The notes beneath the pieces are model-generated. The model searched no databases. It saw nothing but the letters and a program-made list of their open reading frames with translations, and was not told the DNA's origin. 64,000 nt of DNA from Auanema rhodensis (lineage: Eukaryota; Nematoda; Chromadorea; Rhabditida; Rhabditidae). Below are positions 11,001 to 24,921 of the stretch, piece by piece. The DNA lies in NCBI GenBank assembly GCA_964057225.1, contig OZ059896.1, positions 22,068,501 to 22,132,500 on the forward strand, in the 5' to 3' direction. Position 1 is the stretch's first letter, and the number at the start of each line of letters is the position of its first letter. The translations under genes and the position numbers were made by a program.

Positions 11001-11583
11001 TATATCCTCGATTTTCACCCTGAAGAATTGATTTTTTCGTTGAATAACATTGTCCATCGTTTTTGCCTTGAAAAAAGAAATCTAAAAACATCTACTTTTT
11101 GCTAAATTATTTTGAAATTTTTCGAAAAAATTTTTGTCAAAATGTTTTTGGAAGCAATGTTGATTGTACATGGAAACTCAACATACACTAATGCATCATT
11201 TTTCAAACGATCATAACTAATTTTTGTATTAAGCGTTTCTCAATGTAGTATAGTGCATTTGATGCGGATTTTTAAGTTGCGTCGATCTGTGTTATCAGAT
11301 TTGCGCTAGCTTAAAAATGCACCGAGATATCAACTGATATAAGTTCACACTTATATCCTCGATTTTCACCCTGAAGAATTGATTTTTTCGTTGAATAACA
11401 TTGTCCATCGTTTTTGCCTTGAAAAAAGAAATCTAAAAACATATACTTTTTGCTAAATTATTCTGAAATTTTTTGAAAACATTTTTGTCAAAATGTTTTT
11501 GGAAGCAATGTTGATTGTACATGGAAACTCAACATACACTAATGCATCATTTTTCAAACGATCATAACTAATTTTTGTATTAA
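8074..11583. repeat. HOR block A, copy 2 (units 24-33)
   Basis: Units 24-30 match units 1-7 one for one at an offset of 23 monomers (8073 bp), including TTGTATCC (unit 25), CATGTTTC (26), TATATGTTC and TATCAAG (27), and CAGTGTAG with CAAACTATC (29). Units 31-33 then match units 11-13 at an offset of 20 monomers, because the second trimer (units 8-10) is absent here. Unit 33 has the standard GCGTTTCTC start where unit 13 has GCGTTTTTC. Confidence 0.88.
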
Positions 11584-14500
11584 GCGTTTCTCAATGTAGT
11601 ATAGTGCATTCGATGCGGATTTTTAAGCTGCGTCGATCTGTGTTATCAGATTTGCGCTAGCTTAAAAATGCACCGAGATATCAACTGATATAAGTTCACA
11701 CTTATATCATCGATTTTCACCCTGAAGAATTAATTTTTTCGTAGAATAACATTGTCCATCGTCTTTGCCTTAAAAAAAGGAATCTAAAAACATCTACTTT
11801 TTGCTAAATTATTTTGAAATTTTTTGAAAACATTTTTGTCAAAATGTTTTTGGAAGCAATGTTGATTGTACATGGAAACTCAACATACACTAATGCATCA
11901 TTTTTCAAACGATCATAACTAATTTTTGTATTAAGCGTTTCTCAATGTAGTATAGTGCATTCGATGCGGATTTTTAAGCTGCGTCGATCTGTGTTATCAG
12001 ATTTGCGCTAGCTTAAAAATGCACCGAGATATCAACTGATATAAGTTCACACTTATATCCTCGATTTTCACCCTGAAGAATTGATTTTTTCGTTGAATAA
12101 CATTGTCCATCGTTTTTGCCTTGAAAAAAGAAATCTAAAAACATCTACTTTTTGCTAAATTATTTTGAAATTTTTAGAAAAAATTTTTGTCAAAATGTTT
12201 TTGGAAGCAATGTTGATTGTACATGGAAACTCAACATACACTAATGCATCATTTTTCAAACGATCATAACTAATTTTTGTATTAAGCGTTTCTCAATGTA
12301 GTATAGTGCATTTGATGCGGATTTTTAAGTTGCGTCGATCTGTGTTATCAGATTTGCGCTAGCTTAAAAATGCACCGAGATATCAACTGATATAAGTTCA
12401 CACTTATATCCTCGATTTTCACCCTGAAGAATTGATTTTTTCGTTGAATAACATTGTCCATCGTTTTTGCCTTGAAAAAAGAAATCTAAAAACATATACT
12501 TTTTGCTAAATTATTCTGAAATTTTTTGAAAACATTTTTGTCAAAATGTTTTTGGAAGCAATGTTGATTGTACATGGAAACTCAACATACACTAATGCAT
12601 CATTTTTCAAACGATCATAACTAATTTTTGTATTAAGCGTTTCTCAATGTAGTATAGTGCATTCGATGCGGATTTTTAAGCTGCGTCGATCTGTGTTATC
12701 AGATTTGCGCTAGCTTAAAAATGCACCGAGATATCAACTGATATAAGTTCACACTTATATCATCGATTTTCACCCTGAAGAATTAATTTTTTCGTTGAAT
12801 AACATTGTCCATCGTCTTTGCCTTAAAAAAAGGAATCTAAAAACATCTACTTTTTGCTAAATTATTTTGAAAGTTTTCGAAAAAATTTTTGTCAAAATGT
12901 TTTTGGAAGCAATGTTGATTGTACATGGAAACTCAACATACACTAATGCATCATTTTTCAAACGATCATAACTAATTTTTGTATTAAGCGTTTCTCAATG
13001 TAGTATAGTGCATTCGATGCGGATTTTTAAGCTGCGTCGATCTGTGTTATCAGATTTGCGCTAGCTTAAAAATGCACTGAGATATCAACTGATATAAGTT
13101 CACACTTATATCCTCGATTTTCACCCTGAAGAATTAATTTTTTCGTAGAATAACATTGTCCATCGTCTTTGCCTTAAAAAAAGGAATCTAAAAACATCTA
13201 CTTTTTGCTAAATTATTTTGAAATTTTTTGAAAACATTTTTGTCAAAATGTTTTTGGAAGCAATGTTGATTGTACATGGAAACTCAACATACACTAATGC
13301 ATCATTTTTCAAACGATCATAACTAATTTTTGTATTAAGCGTTTCTCAATGTAGTATAGTGCATTCGATGCGGATTTTTAAGCTGCGTCGATCTGTGTTA
13401 TCAGATTTGCGCTAGCTTAAAAATGCACCGAGATATCAACTGATATAAGTTCACACTTATATCCTCGATTTTCACCCTGAAGAATTGATTTTTTCGTTGA
13501 ATAACATTGTCCATCGTTTTTGCCTTGAAAAAAGAAATCTAAAAACATCTACTTTTTGCTAAATTATTTTGAAATTTTTCGAAAAAATTTTTGTCAAAAT
13601 GTTTTTGGAAGCAATGTTGATTGTACATGGAAACTCAACATACACTAATGCATCATTTTTCAAACGATCATAACTAATTTTTGTATTGAGCGTTTCTCAA
13701 TGTAGTATAGTGCATTTGATGCGGATTTTTAAGTTGCGTCGATCTGTGTTATCAGATTTGCGCTAGCTTAAAAATGCACCGAGATATCAACTGATATAAG
13801 TTCACACTTATATCCTCGATTTTCACCCTGAAGAATTGATTTTTTCGTTGAATAACATTGTCCATCGTTTTTGCCTTGAAAAAAGAAATCTAAAAACATA
13901 TACTTTTTGCTAAATTATTCTGAAATTTTTTGAAAACATTTTTGTCAAAATGTTTTTGGAAGCAATGTTGATTGTACATGGAAACTCAACATACACTAAT
14001 GCATCATTTTTCAAACGATCATAACTAATTTTTGTATTAAGAGTTTCTCAATGTAGTATAGTGCATTCGATGCGGATTTTTAAGCTGCGTCGATCTGTGT
14101 TATCAGATTTGCGCTAGCTTAAAAATGCACCGAGATATCAACTGATATAAGTTCACACTTATATCCTCGATTTTCACCCTGAAGAATTAATTTTTTCGTA
14201 GAATAACATTGTCCATCGTCTTTGCCTTAAAAAAAGGAATCTAAAAACATCTACTTTTTGCTAAATTATTTTGAAATTTTTTGAAAACATTTTTGTCAAA
14301 ATGTTTTTGGAAGCAATGTTGATTGTACATGGAAACTCAACATACACTAATGCATCATTTTTCAAACGATCATAACTAATTTTTGTATTAAGCGTTTCTC
14401 AATGTGGTATAGTGCATTCGATGCGGATTTTTAAGCTGCGTCGATCTGTGTTATCAGATTTGCGCTAGTTTAAAAATGCACCGAGATATCAACTGATATA

Positions 14501-15093
14501 AGTTCACACTTATATCCTCGATTTTCACCCTGAAGAATTGATTTTTTCGTTGAATAACATTGTCCATCGTCTTTGCCTTAAAAAAAGGAATCTAAAAACA
14601 TCTACTTTTTGCTAAATTATTTTGAAAGTTTTCGAAAAAATTTTTGTCAAAATGTTTTTGGAAGCAATGTTGATTGTACATGGAAACTCAACATACACTA
14701 ATGCATCATTTTTCAAACGATCATAACTAATTTTTGTATTAAGCGTTTCTCAATGTAGTATAGTGCATTCGATGCGGATTTTTAAGCTGCGTCGATCTGT
14801 GTTATCAGATTTGCGCTAGCTTAAAAATGCACTGAGATATCAACTGATATAAGTTCACACTTATATCCTCGATTTTCACCCTGAAGAATTAATTTTTTCG
14901 TTGAATAACATTGTCCATCGTCTTTGCCTTAAAAAAAGGAATCTAAAAACATCTACTTTTTGCTAAATTATTTTGAAAGTTTTCGAAAAAATTTTTGTCA
15001 AAATGTTTTTGGAAGCAATGTTGATTGTACATGGAAACTCAACATACACTAATGCATCATTTTTCAAACGATCATAACTAATTTTTGTATTGA
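11584..15093. repeat. Units 34-43: trimer/tetramer-like zone
   Basis: The CATATAC plus AAGTTGCG monomer recurs as units 33, 36 and 40, spaced three and then four monomers. Each is preceded by a p149-G monomer (32, 35, 39) and followed by a p160-A or p126-A monomer (34, 37, 41). Other markers are TATCATCG (34, 37), GCACTGAG (38, 43), GAAAGTTTTCG (37, 42, 43) and TATTGAG at the junction (39, 43). Unit 41 starts GAGTTTCTC. Unit 35 uniquely has TTTTTAGAAA at the palindrome. Monomers of this type reappear as units 81-84. Confidence 0.75.
14392..14742. repeat. Recombinant monomer, unit 42
   Basis: The left half carries G at p149 and T at p160, with CAATGTGGTA and CTAGTTTA as in unit 45. From p180 on it carries C180, A189, G197 and GAAAGTTTTCG as in unit 43. 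A switch between p161 and p179 explains the mixture, by unequal crossover or gene conversion. Confidence 0.6.
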
Positions 15094-15444
15094 GCGTTTC
15101 TCAATGTAGTATAGTGCATTCGATGCGGATTTTTAAGCTGCGTCGATCTGTGTTATCAGATTTGCGCTAGCTTAAAAATGCACCGAGATATCAACTGATA
15201 TAAGTTCACACTTATATCCTCGATTTTCACCCTGAAGAATTAATTTTTTCGTAGAATAACATTGTCCATCGTCTTTGCCTTAAAAAAAGGAATCTAAAAA
15301 CATCTACTTTTTGCTAAATTATTCTGAAATTTTTTGAAAACATTTTTGTCAAAATGTTTTTGGAAGCAATGTTGATTGTACATGGAAACTCAACATACAC
15401 TAATGCATCATTTTTCAAACGATCATAACTAATTTTTGTATTAA

Positions 15445-18400
15445 GCGTTTCTCAATGTGGTATAGTGCATTCGATGCGGATTTTTAAGCTGCGTCGATCT
15501 GTGTTATCAGATTTGCGCTAGTTTAAAAATGCACCGAGATATCAACTGATATAAGTTCACACTTATATCCTCGATTTTCACCCTGAAGAATTGATTTTTT
15601 CGTTGAATAACATTGTCCATCGTTTTTGCCTTGAAAAAAGAAATTTAAAAACATCTACTTTTTGCTAAATTATTTTGAAATTTTTCGAAAAAATTTTTGT
15701 CAAAATGTTTTTGGAAGCAATGTTGAGTGTACATGGAAACTCAACATACACTAATGCATCATTTTTCAAACGATCATAACTAATTTTTGTATTAAGCGTT
15801 TCTCAATGTAGTATGGTGCATTCGATGCGGATTTTTAAGCTGCGTCGATCTGTGTTATCAGATTTGCGCTAGCTTAAAAATGCACCGAGATATCAACTGA
15901 TATAAGTTCACACTTATATCCTCGATTTTCACCCTGAAGAATTAATTTTTTCGTAGAATAACATTGTCCATCGTCTTTGCCTTGAAAAAAGGAATCTAAA
16001 AACATCTACTTTTTGCTAAATTATTTTGAAATTTTTCGAAAAAATTTTTGTCAAAATGTTTTTGGAAGCAATGTTGAGTGTACATGGAAACTCAACATAC
16101 ACTAATGCATCATTTTTCAAACGATCATAACTAATTTTTGTATTAAGCGTTTCTCAATGTAGTATAGTGCATTCGATGCGGATTTTTAAGCTGCGTCGAT
16201 CTGTGTTATCAGATTTGCGCTAGCTTAAAAATGCACCGAGATATCAACTGATATAAGTTCACACTTATATCCTCCATTTTCACCCTGAAGAATTAATTTT
16301 TTCGTTGAATAACATTGTCCATCGTTTTTGCCTTGAAAAAAGAAATCTAAAAACATCTACTTTTTGCTAAATTATTTCGAAATTTTTCGGAAAAATTTTT
16401 GTCAAAATGTTTTTGGAAGCAATGTTGATTGTACATGGAAACTCAACATACACTAATGCATCATTTTTCAAACGATCATAACTAATTTTTGTATTAAGCG
16501 TTTCTCAATGTAGTATAGTGCATTCGATGCGGATTTTTAAGCTGCGTCGATCTGTGTTATCAGATTTGCGCTAGCTTAAAAATGCACCGAGATATTAACT
16601 GATATAAGTTCACACTTATATCCTCGATTTTCACCCTGAAGAATTGATTTTTTCGTTGAATAACATTGTCCATCGTTTTTGCCTTGAAAAAAGAAATCTA
16701 AAAACATCTACTTTTTGCTAAATTATTTTGAAATTTTTCGAAAAAATTTTTGTCAAAATGTTTTTGGAAGCAATGTTGAGTGTACATGGAAACTCAACAT
16801 ACACTAATGCATCATTTTTCAAACGATCATAACTAATTTTTGTATTGAGCGTTTCTCAATGTAGTATAGTGCATTCGATGCGGATTTTTAAGCTGCGTCA
16901 ATCTGTGTTATCAGATTTGCGCTAGCTTAAAAATGCACCGAGATATCAACTGATATAAGTTCACACTTATATCCTCGATTTTCACCCTGAAGAATTGATT
17001 TTTTCGTTGAATAACATTGTCCATCGTTTTTGCCTTGAAAAAAGAAATCTAAAAACATCTACTTTTTGCTAAATTATTTTGAAATTTTTCGGAAAAATTT
17101 TTGTCAAAATGTTTTTGGAAGCAATGTTGATTGTACATGGAAACTCAACATACACTAATGCATCATTTTTCAAACGATCATAACTAATTTTTGTATTAAG
17201 CGTTTCTCAATGTAGTATAGTGCATTCGATGCGGATTTTTAAGCTGCGTCGATCTGTGTTATCAGATTTGCGCTAGTTTAAAAATGCACCGAGATATCAA
17301 CTGATATAAGTTCACACTTATATCCTCGATTTTCACCCTGAAGATTTGATTTTTTCGTTGAATAACATTGTCCATCGTTTTTGCCTTGAAAAAAGAAATT
17401 TAAAAACATCTACTTTTTGCTAAATTATTTTGAAATTTTTCGAAAAAATTTTTGTCAAAATGTTTTTGGAAGCAATGTTGAGTGTACATGGAAACTCAAC
17501 ATACACTAATGCATCATTTTTCAAACGATCATAACTAATTTTTGTATTAAGCGTTTCTCAATGTAGTATGGTGCATTCGATGCGGATTTTTAAGCTGCGT
17601 CGATCTGTGTTATCAGATTTGCGCTAGCTTAAAAATGCACCGAGATATCAACTGATATAAGTTCACACTTATATCCTCGATTTTCACCCTGAAGAATTAA
17701 TTTTTTCGTAGAATAACATTGTCCATCGTCTTTGCCTTAAAAAAAGGAATCTAAAAACATCTACTTTTTGCTAAATTATTTTGAAATTTTTCGAAAAAAT
17801 TTTTGTCAAAATGTTTTTGGAAGCAATGTTGAGTGTACATGGAAACTCAACATACACTAATGCATCATTTTTCAAACGATCATAACTAATTTTTGTATTA
17901 AGCGTTTCTCAATGTAGTATAGTGCATTCGATGCGGATTTTTAAGCTGCGTCGATCTGTGTTATCAGATTTGCGCTAGCTTAAAAATGCACCGAGATATC
18001 AACTGATATAAGTTCACACTTATATCCTCCATTTTCACCCTGAAGAATTAATTTTTTCGTTGAATAACATTGTCCATCGTTTTTGCCTTGAAAAAAGAAA
18101 TCTAAAAACATCTACTTTTTGCTAAATTATTTCGAAATTTTTCGGAAAAATTTTTGTCAAAATGTTTTTGGAAGCAATGTTGATTGTACATGGAAACTCA
18201 ACATACACTAATGCATCATTTTTCAAACGATCATAACTAATTTTTGTATTAAGCGTTTCTCAATGTAGTATAGTGCATTCGATGCGGATTTTTAAGCTGC
18301 GTCGATCTGTGTTATCAGATTTGCGCTAGCTTAAAAATGCACCGAGATATTAACTGATATAAGTTCACACTTATATCCTCGATTTTCACCCTGAAGAATT

Positions 18401-18954
18401 GATTTTTTCGTTGAATAACATTGTCCATCGTTTTTGCCTTGAAAAAAGAAATCTAAAAACATCTACTTTTTGCTAAATTATTTTGAAATTTTTCGAAAAA
18501 ATTTTTGTCAAAATGTTTTTGGAAGCAATGTTGAGTGTACATGGAAACTCAACATACACTAATGCATCATTTTTCAAACGATCATAACTAATTTTTGTAT
18601 TGAGCGTTTCTCAATGTAGTATAGTGCATTCGATGCGGATTTTTAAGCTGCGTCAATCTGTGTTATCAGATTTGCGCTAGCTTAAAAATGCACCGAGATA
18701 TCAACTGATATAAGTTCACACTTATATCCTCGATTTTCACCCTGAAGAATTGATTTTTTCGTTGAATAACATTGTCCATCGTTTTTGCCTTGAAAAAAGA
18801 AATCTAAAAACATCTACTTTTTGCTAAATTATTTTGAAATTTTTCGGAAAAATTTTTGTCAAAATGTTTTTGGAAGCAATGTTGATTGTACATGGAAACT
18901 CAACATACACTAATGCATCATTTTTCAAACGATCATAACTAATTTTTGTATTAA
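15445..18954. repeat. Pentamer duplication (units 45-49 and 50-54)
   Basis: A five-monomer (1755-bp) segment is duplicated in tandem. Paired markers are CTAGTTTA with GAAATTTAAA (45/50), GTATGGTGC (46/51), CCTCCATTTT (47/52), GATATTAAC plus TATTGAG (48/53) and GTCAATCTG (49/54). Differences I noticed are few: p15 in unit 45 against 50, GAAGATTTGA in unit 50, and p189 in unit 46 against 51. The second copy of block B has this pentamer once (units 86-90). Confidence 0.88.
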
Positions 18955-20358
18955 GCGTTTCTCAATGTAGTATAGTGCATTCGATGCGGATTTTTAAGCT
19001 GCGTCGATCTGTGTTATCAGATTTGCGCTAGCTTAAAAATGCACCGAGATATTAACTGATATAAGTTCACACTTATATCCTCGATTTTCACCCTGAAGAA
19101 TTAATTTTTTCGTAGAATAACATTGTCCATCGTCTTTGCCTTGAAAAAAGGAATCTAAAAACATCTACTTTTTGCTAAATTATTTTGAAATTTTTCGAAA
19201 AAATTTTTGTCAAAATGTTTTTGGAAGCAATGTTGAGTGTACATGGAAACTCAACATACACTAATGCATCATTTTTCAAACGATCATAACTAATTTTTGT
19301 ATTAAGCGTTTCTCAATGTAGTATAGTGCATTCGATGCGGATTTTTAAGCTGCGTCGATCTGTGTTATCAGATTTGCGCTAGCTTAAAAATGCACCGATA
19401 TATCAACTGATATAAGTTCACACTTATATCCTCGATTTTCACCCTGAAGAATTAATTTTTTCGTAGAATAACATTGTCCATCGTCTTTGCCTTGAAAAAA
19501 GGAATCTAAAAACATCTACTTTTTGCTAAATTATTCTGAAATTTTTCGAAAAAATTTTTGTCAAAATGTTTTTGGAAGCAATGTTGAGTGTACATGGAAA
19601 CTCAACATACACTAATGCATCATTTTTCAAACGATCATAACTAATTTTTGTATTAAGCGTTTCTCAATGTAGTATAGTGCATTCGATGCGGATTTTTAAG
19701 CTGCGTCGATCTGTGTTATCAGATTTGCGCTAGCTTAAAAATGCACCGATATATCAACTGATATAAGTTCACACTTATATCCTCGATTTTCACCCTGAAG
19801 AATTGATTTTTTCGTTGAATAACATTGTCCATCGTTTTTGCCTTGAAAAAAGAAATCTAAAAACATCTACTTTTTGCTAAATTATTTTGAAATTTTTCGA
19901 AAAAATTTTTGTCAAAATGTTTTTGGAAGCAATGTTGAGTGTACATGGAAACTCAACATACACTAATGCATCATTTTTCAAACGATCATAACTAATTTTT
20001 GTATTAAGCGTTTCTCAATGTAGTATAGTGCATTCGATGCGGATTTTTAAGCTGCGTCGATCTGTGTTATCAGATTTGCGCTAGCTTAAAAATGCACCGA
20101 GATATCAACTGATATAAGTTCACACTTATATCCTCGATTTTCACCCTGAAGAATTGATTTTTTCGTTGAATAACATTGTCCATCGTTTTTGCCTTGAAAA
20201 AAGAAATCTAAAAACATATACTTTTTGCTAAATTATTCTGAAATTTTTTGAAAACATTTTTGTCAAAATGTTTTTGGAAGCAATGTTGATTGTACATGGA
20301 AACTCAACATACACTAATGCATCATTTTTCAAACGATCATAACTAATTTTTGTATTAA

Positions 20359-23300
20359 GCGTTTCTCAATGTAGTATAGTGCATTCGATGCGGATTTTTA
20401 AGCTGCGTCGATCTGTGTTATCAGATTTGCGCTAGCTTAAAAATGCACCGAGATATTAACTGATATAAGTTCACACTTATATCCTCGATTTTCACCCTGA
20501 AGAATTAATTTTTTCGTAGAATAACATTGTCCATCGTCTTTGCCTTGAAAAAAGGAATCTAAATACATCTACTTTTTGCTAAATTATTTTGAAATTTTTT
20601 GAAAAAATTTTTGTCAAAATGTTTTTGGAAGCAATGTTGAGTGTACATGGAAACTCAACATACACTAATGCATCATTTTTCAAACGATCATAACTAATTT
20701 TTGTATTAAGCGTTTCTCAATGTAGTATAGTGCATTCGATGCGGATTTTTAAGCTGCGTCGATCTGTGTTATCAGATTTGCGCTAGCTTAAAAATGCACC
20801 GAGATATCAACTGATATAAGTTCACACTTATATCCTCGATTTTCACCCTGAAAAATTAATTTTTTCGTAGAATAACATTGTCCATCGTCTTTGCCTTGAA
20901 AAAAGGAATCTAAAAACATCTACTTTTTGCTAAATTATTTTGAAATTTTTCGAAAAAATTTTTGTCAAAATGTTTTTGGAAGCAATGTTGAGTGTACATG
21001 GAAACTCAACATACACTAATGCATCATTTTTCAAACGATCATAACTAATTTTTGTATTAAGCGTTTCTCAATGTAGTATAGTGCATTCGATGCGGATTTG
21101 TAAGCTGCGTCGATCTGTGTTATCAGATTTGCGCTAGCTTAAAAATGCACCGATATATCAACTGATATAAGTTCACACTTATATCCTCGATTTTCACCCT
21201 GAAGAATTGATTTTTTCGTTGAATAACATTGTCCATCGTTTTTGCCTTGAAAAAAGAAATCTAAAAACATCTACTTTTTGCTAAATTATTTTGAAATTTT
21301 TCGAAAAAATTTTTGTCAAAATGTTTTTGGAAGCAATGTTGAGTGTACATGGAAACTCAACATACACTAATGCATCATTTTTCAAACGATCATAACTAAT
21401 TTTTGTATTAAGCGTTTCTCAATGTAGTATAGTGCATTCGATGCGGATTTTTAAGCTGCGTCGATCTGTGTTATCAGATTTGCGCTAGCTTAAAAATGCA
21501 CCGAGATATCAACTGATATAAGTTCACACTTATATCCTCGATTTTCACCCTGAAGAATTAATTTTTTCGTAGAATAACATTGTCCATCGTCTTTGCCTTG
21601 AAAAAAGGAATCTAAAAACATCTACTTTTTGCTAAATTATTTTGAAATTTTTCGAAAAAATTTTTGTCAAAATGTTTTTGGAAGCAATGTTGAGTGTACA
21701 TGGAAACTCAACATACACTAATGCATCATTTTTCAAACGATCATAACTAATTTTTGTATTAAGCGTTTCTCAATGTAGTATAGTGCATTCGATGCGGATT
21801 TTTAAGCTGCGTCGATCTGTGTTATCAGATTTGCGCTAGCTTAAAAATGCACCGATATATCAACTGATATAAGTTCACACTTATATCCTCGATTTTCACC
21901 CTGAAGAATTGATTTTTTCGTTGAATAACATTGTCCATCGTTTTTGCCTTGAAAAAAGAAATCTAAAAACATCTACTTTTTGTTAAATTATTTTGAAATT
22001 TTTCGAAAAAATTTTTGTCAAAATGTTTTTGGAAGCAATGTTGAGTGTACATGGAAACTCAACATACACTAATGCATCATTTTTCAAACGATCATAACTA
22101 ATTTTTGTATTAAGCGTTTCTCAATGTAGTATAGTGCATTCGATGCGGATTTTTAAGCTGCGTCGATCTGTGTTATCAGATTTGCGCTAGCTTAAAAATG
22201 CACCGAGATATTAACTGATATAAGTTCACACTTATATCCTCGATTTTCACCCTGAAGAATTAATTTTTTCGTAGAATAACATTGTCCATCGTCTTTGCCT
22301 TGAAAAAAGGAATCTAAATACATCTACTTTTTGCTAAATTATTTTGAAATTTTTTGAAAAAATTTTTGTCAAAATGTTTTTGGAAGCAATGTTGAGTGTA
22401 CATGGAAACTCAACATACACTAATGCATCATTTTTCAAACGATCATAACTAATTTTTGTATTAAGCGTTTCTCAATGTAGTATAGTGCATTCGATGCGGA
22501 TTTTTAAGCTGCGTCGATCTGTGTTATCAGATTTGCGCTAGCTTAAAAATGCACCGAGATATCAACTGATATAAGTTCACACTTATATCCTCGATTTTCA
22601 CCCTGAAAAATTAATTTTTTCGTAGAATAACATTGTCCATCGTCTTTGCCTTGAAAAAAGGAATCTAAAAACATCTACTTTTTGCTAAATTATTTTGAAA
22701 TTTTTCGAAAAAATTTTTGTCAAAATGTTTTTGGAAGCAATGTTGAGTGTACATGGAAACTCAACATACACTAATGCATCATTTTTCAAACGATCATAAC
22801 TAATTTTTGTATTAAGCGTTTCTCAATGTAGTATAGTGCATTCGATGCGGATTTGTAAGCTGCGTCGATCTGTGTTATCAGATTTGCGCTAGCTTAAAAA
22901 TGCACCGATATATCAACTGATATAAGTTCACACTTATATCCTCGATTTTCACCCTGAAGAATTGATTTTTTCGTTGAATAACATTGTCCATCGTTTTTGC
23001 CTTGAAAAAAGAAATCTAAAAACATCTACTTTTTGCTAAATTATTTTGAAATTTTTCGAAAAAATTTTTGTCAAAATGTTTTTGGAAGCAATGTTGAGTG
23101 TACATGGAAACTCAACATACACTAATGCATCATTTTTCAAACGATCATAACTAATTTTTGTATTAAGCGTTTCTCAATGTAGTATAGTGCATTCGATGCG
23201 GATTTTTAAGCTGCGTCGATCTGTGTTATCAGATTTGCGCTAGCTTAAAAATGCACCGAGATATTAACTGATATAAGTTCACACTTATATCCTCGATTTT

Positions 23301-24921
23301 CACCCTGAAGAATTAATTTTTTCGTAGAATAACATTGTCCATCGTTTTTGCCTTGAAAAAAGAAATCTAAAAACATCTACTTTTTGCTAAATTATTTTGA
23401 AATTTTTCGAAAAAATTTTTGTCAAAATGTTTTTGGAAGCAATGTTGAGTGTACATGGAAACTCAACATACACTAATGCATCATTTTTCAAACGATCATA
23501 ACTAATTTTTGTATTAAGCGTTTCTCAATGTAGTATAGTGCATTCGATGCGGATTTTTAAGCTGCGTCGATCTGTGTTATCAGATTTGCGCTAGCTTAAA
23601 AATGCACCGAGATATCAACTGATATAAGTTCACACTTATATCCTCGATTTTCACCCTGAAAAATTAATTTTTTCGTAGAATAACATTGTCCATCGTCTTT
23701 GCCTTGAAAAAAGGAATCTAAAAACATCTACTTTTTGCTAAATTATTTTGAAATTTTTCGAAAAAATTTTTGTCAAAATGTTTTTGGAAGCAATGTTGAG
23801 TGTACATGGAAACTCAACATACACTAATGCATCATTTTTCAAACGATCATAACTAATTTTTGTATTAAGCGTTTCTCAATGTAGTATAGTGCATTCGATG
23901 CGGATTTGTAAGCTGCGTCGATCTGTGTTATCAGATTTGCGCTAGCTTAAAAATGCACCGATATATCAACTGATATAAGTTCACACTTATATCCTCGATT
24001 TTCACCCTGAAGAATTGATTTTTTCGTTGAATAACATTGTCCATCGTTTTTGCCTTGAAAAAAGAAATCTAAAAACATCTACTTTTTGCTAAATTATTTT
24101 GAAATTTTTCGAAAAAATTTTTGTCAAAATGTTTTTGGAAGCAATGTTGAGTGTACATGGAAACTCAACATACACTAATGCATCATTTTTCAAACGATCA
24201 TAACTAATTTTTGTATTAAGCGTTTCTCAATGTAGTATAGTGCATTCGATGCGGATTTTTAAGCTGCGTCGATCTGTGTTATCAGATTTGCGCTAGCTTA
24301 AAAATGCACCGAGATATCAACTGATATAAGTTCACACTTATATCCTCGATTTTCACCCTGAAGAATTAATTTTTTCGTAGAATAACATTGTCCATCGTCT
24401 TTGCCTTGAAAAAAGGAATCTAAAAACATCTACTTTTTGCTAAATTATTTTGAAATTTTTCGAAAAAATTTTTGTCAAAATGTTTTTGGAAGCAATGTTG
24501 AGTGTACATGGAAACTCAACATACACTAATGCATCATTTTTCAAACGATCATAACTAATTTTTGTATTAAGCGTTTCTCAATGTAGTATAGTGCATTCGA
24601 TGCGGATTTTTAAGCTGCGTCGATCTGTGTTATCAGATTTGCGCTAGCTTAAAAATGCACCGATATATCAACTGATATAAGTTCACACTTATATCCTCGA
24701 TTTTCACCCTGAAGAATTGATTTTTTCGTTGAATAACATTGTCCATCGTTTTTGCCTTGAAAAAAGAAATCTAAAAACATCTACTTTTTGTTAAATTATT
24801 TTGAAATTTTTCGAAAAAATTTTTGTCAAAATGTTTTTGGAAGCAATGTTGAGTGTACATGGAAACTCAACATACACTAATGCATCATTTTTCAAACGAT
24901 CATAACTAATTTTTGTATTAA
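20359..24921. repeat. Nested pentamer/trimer expansion (units 59-71)
   Basis: Units 59-63 are followed by 64-66 repeating 59-61 (CTAAATACATC, CTGAAAAATTAA, GATTTGTAAG). Unit 67 is a hybrid monomer, and units 68-71 then repeat 60-63. Block B copy 2 has only one version of this stretch (units 95-99). The pattern needs at least two unequal exchanges, one shifting by five monomers and one by three. Confidence 0.8.
23167..23517. repeat. Recombinant monomer, unit 67
   Basis: Carries GATATTAAC, A149 and A160 on the left, as in unit 59, but T180 and A197 on the right, as in the p149-G class. This is the opposite exchange to units 42 and 116, with the switch again between p161 and p179. Confidence 0.6.
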
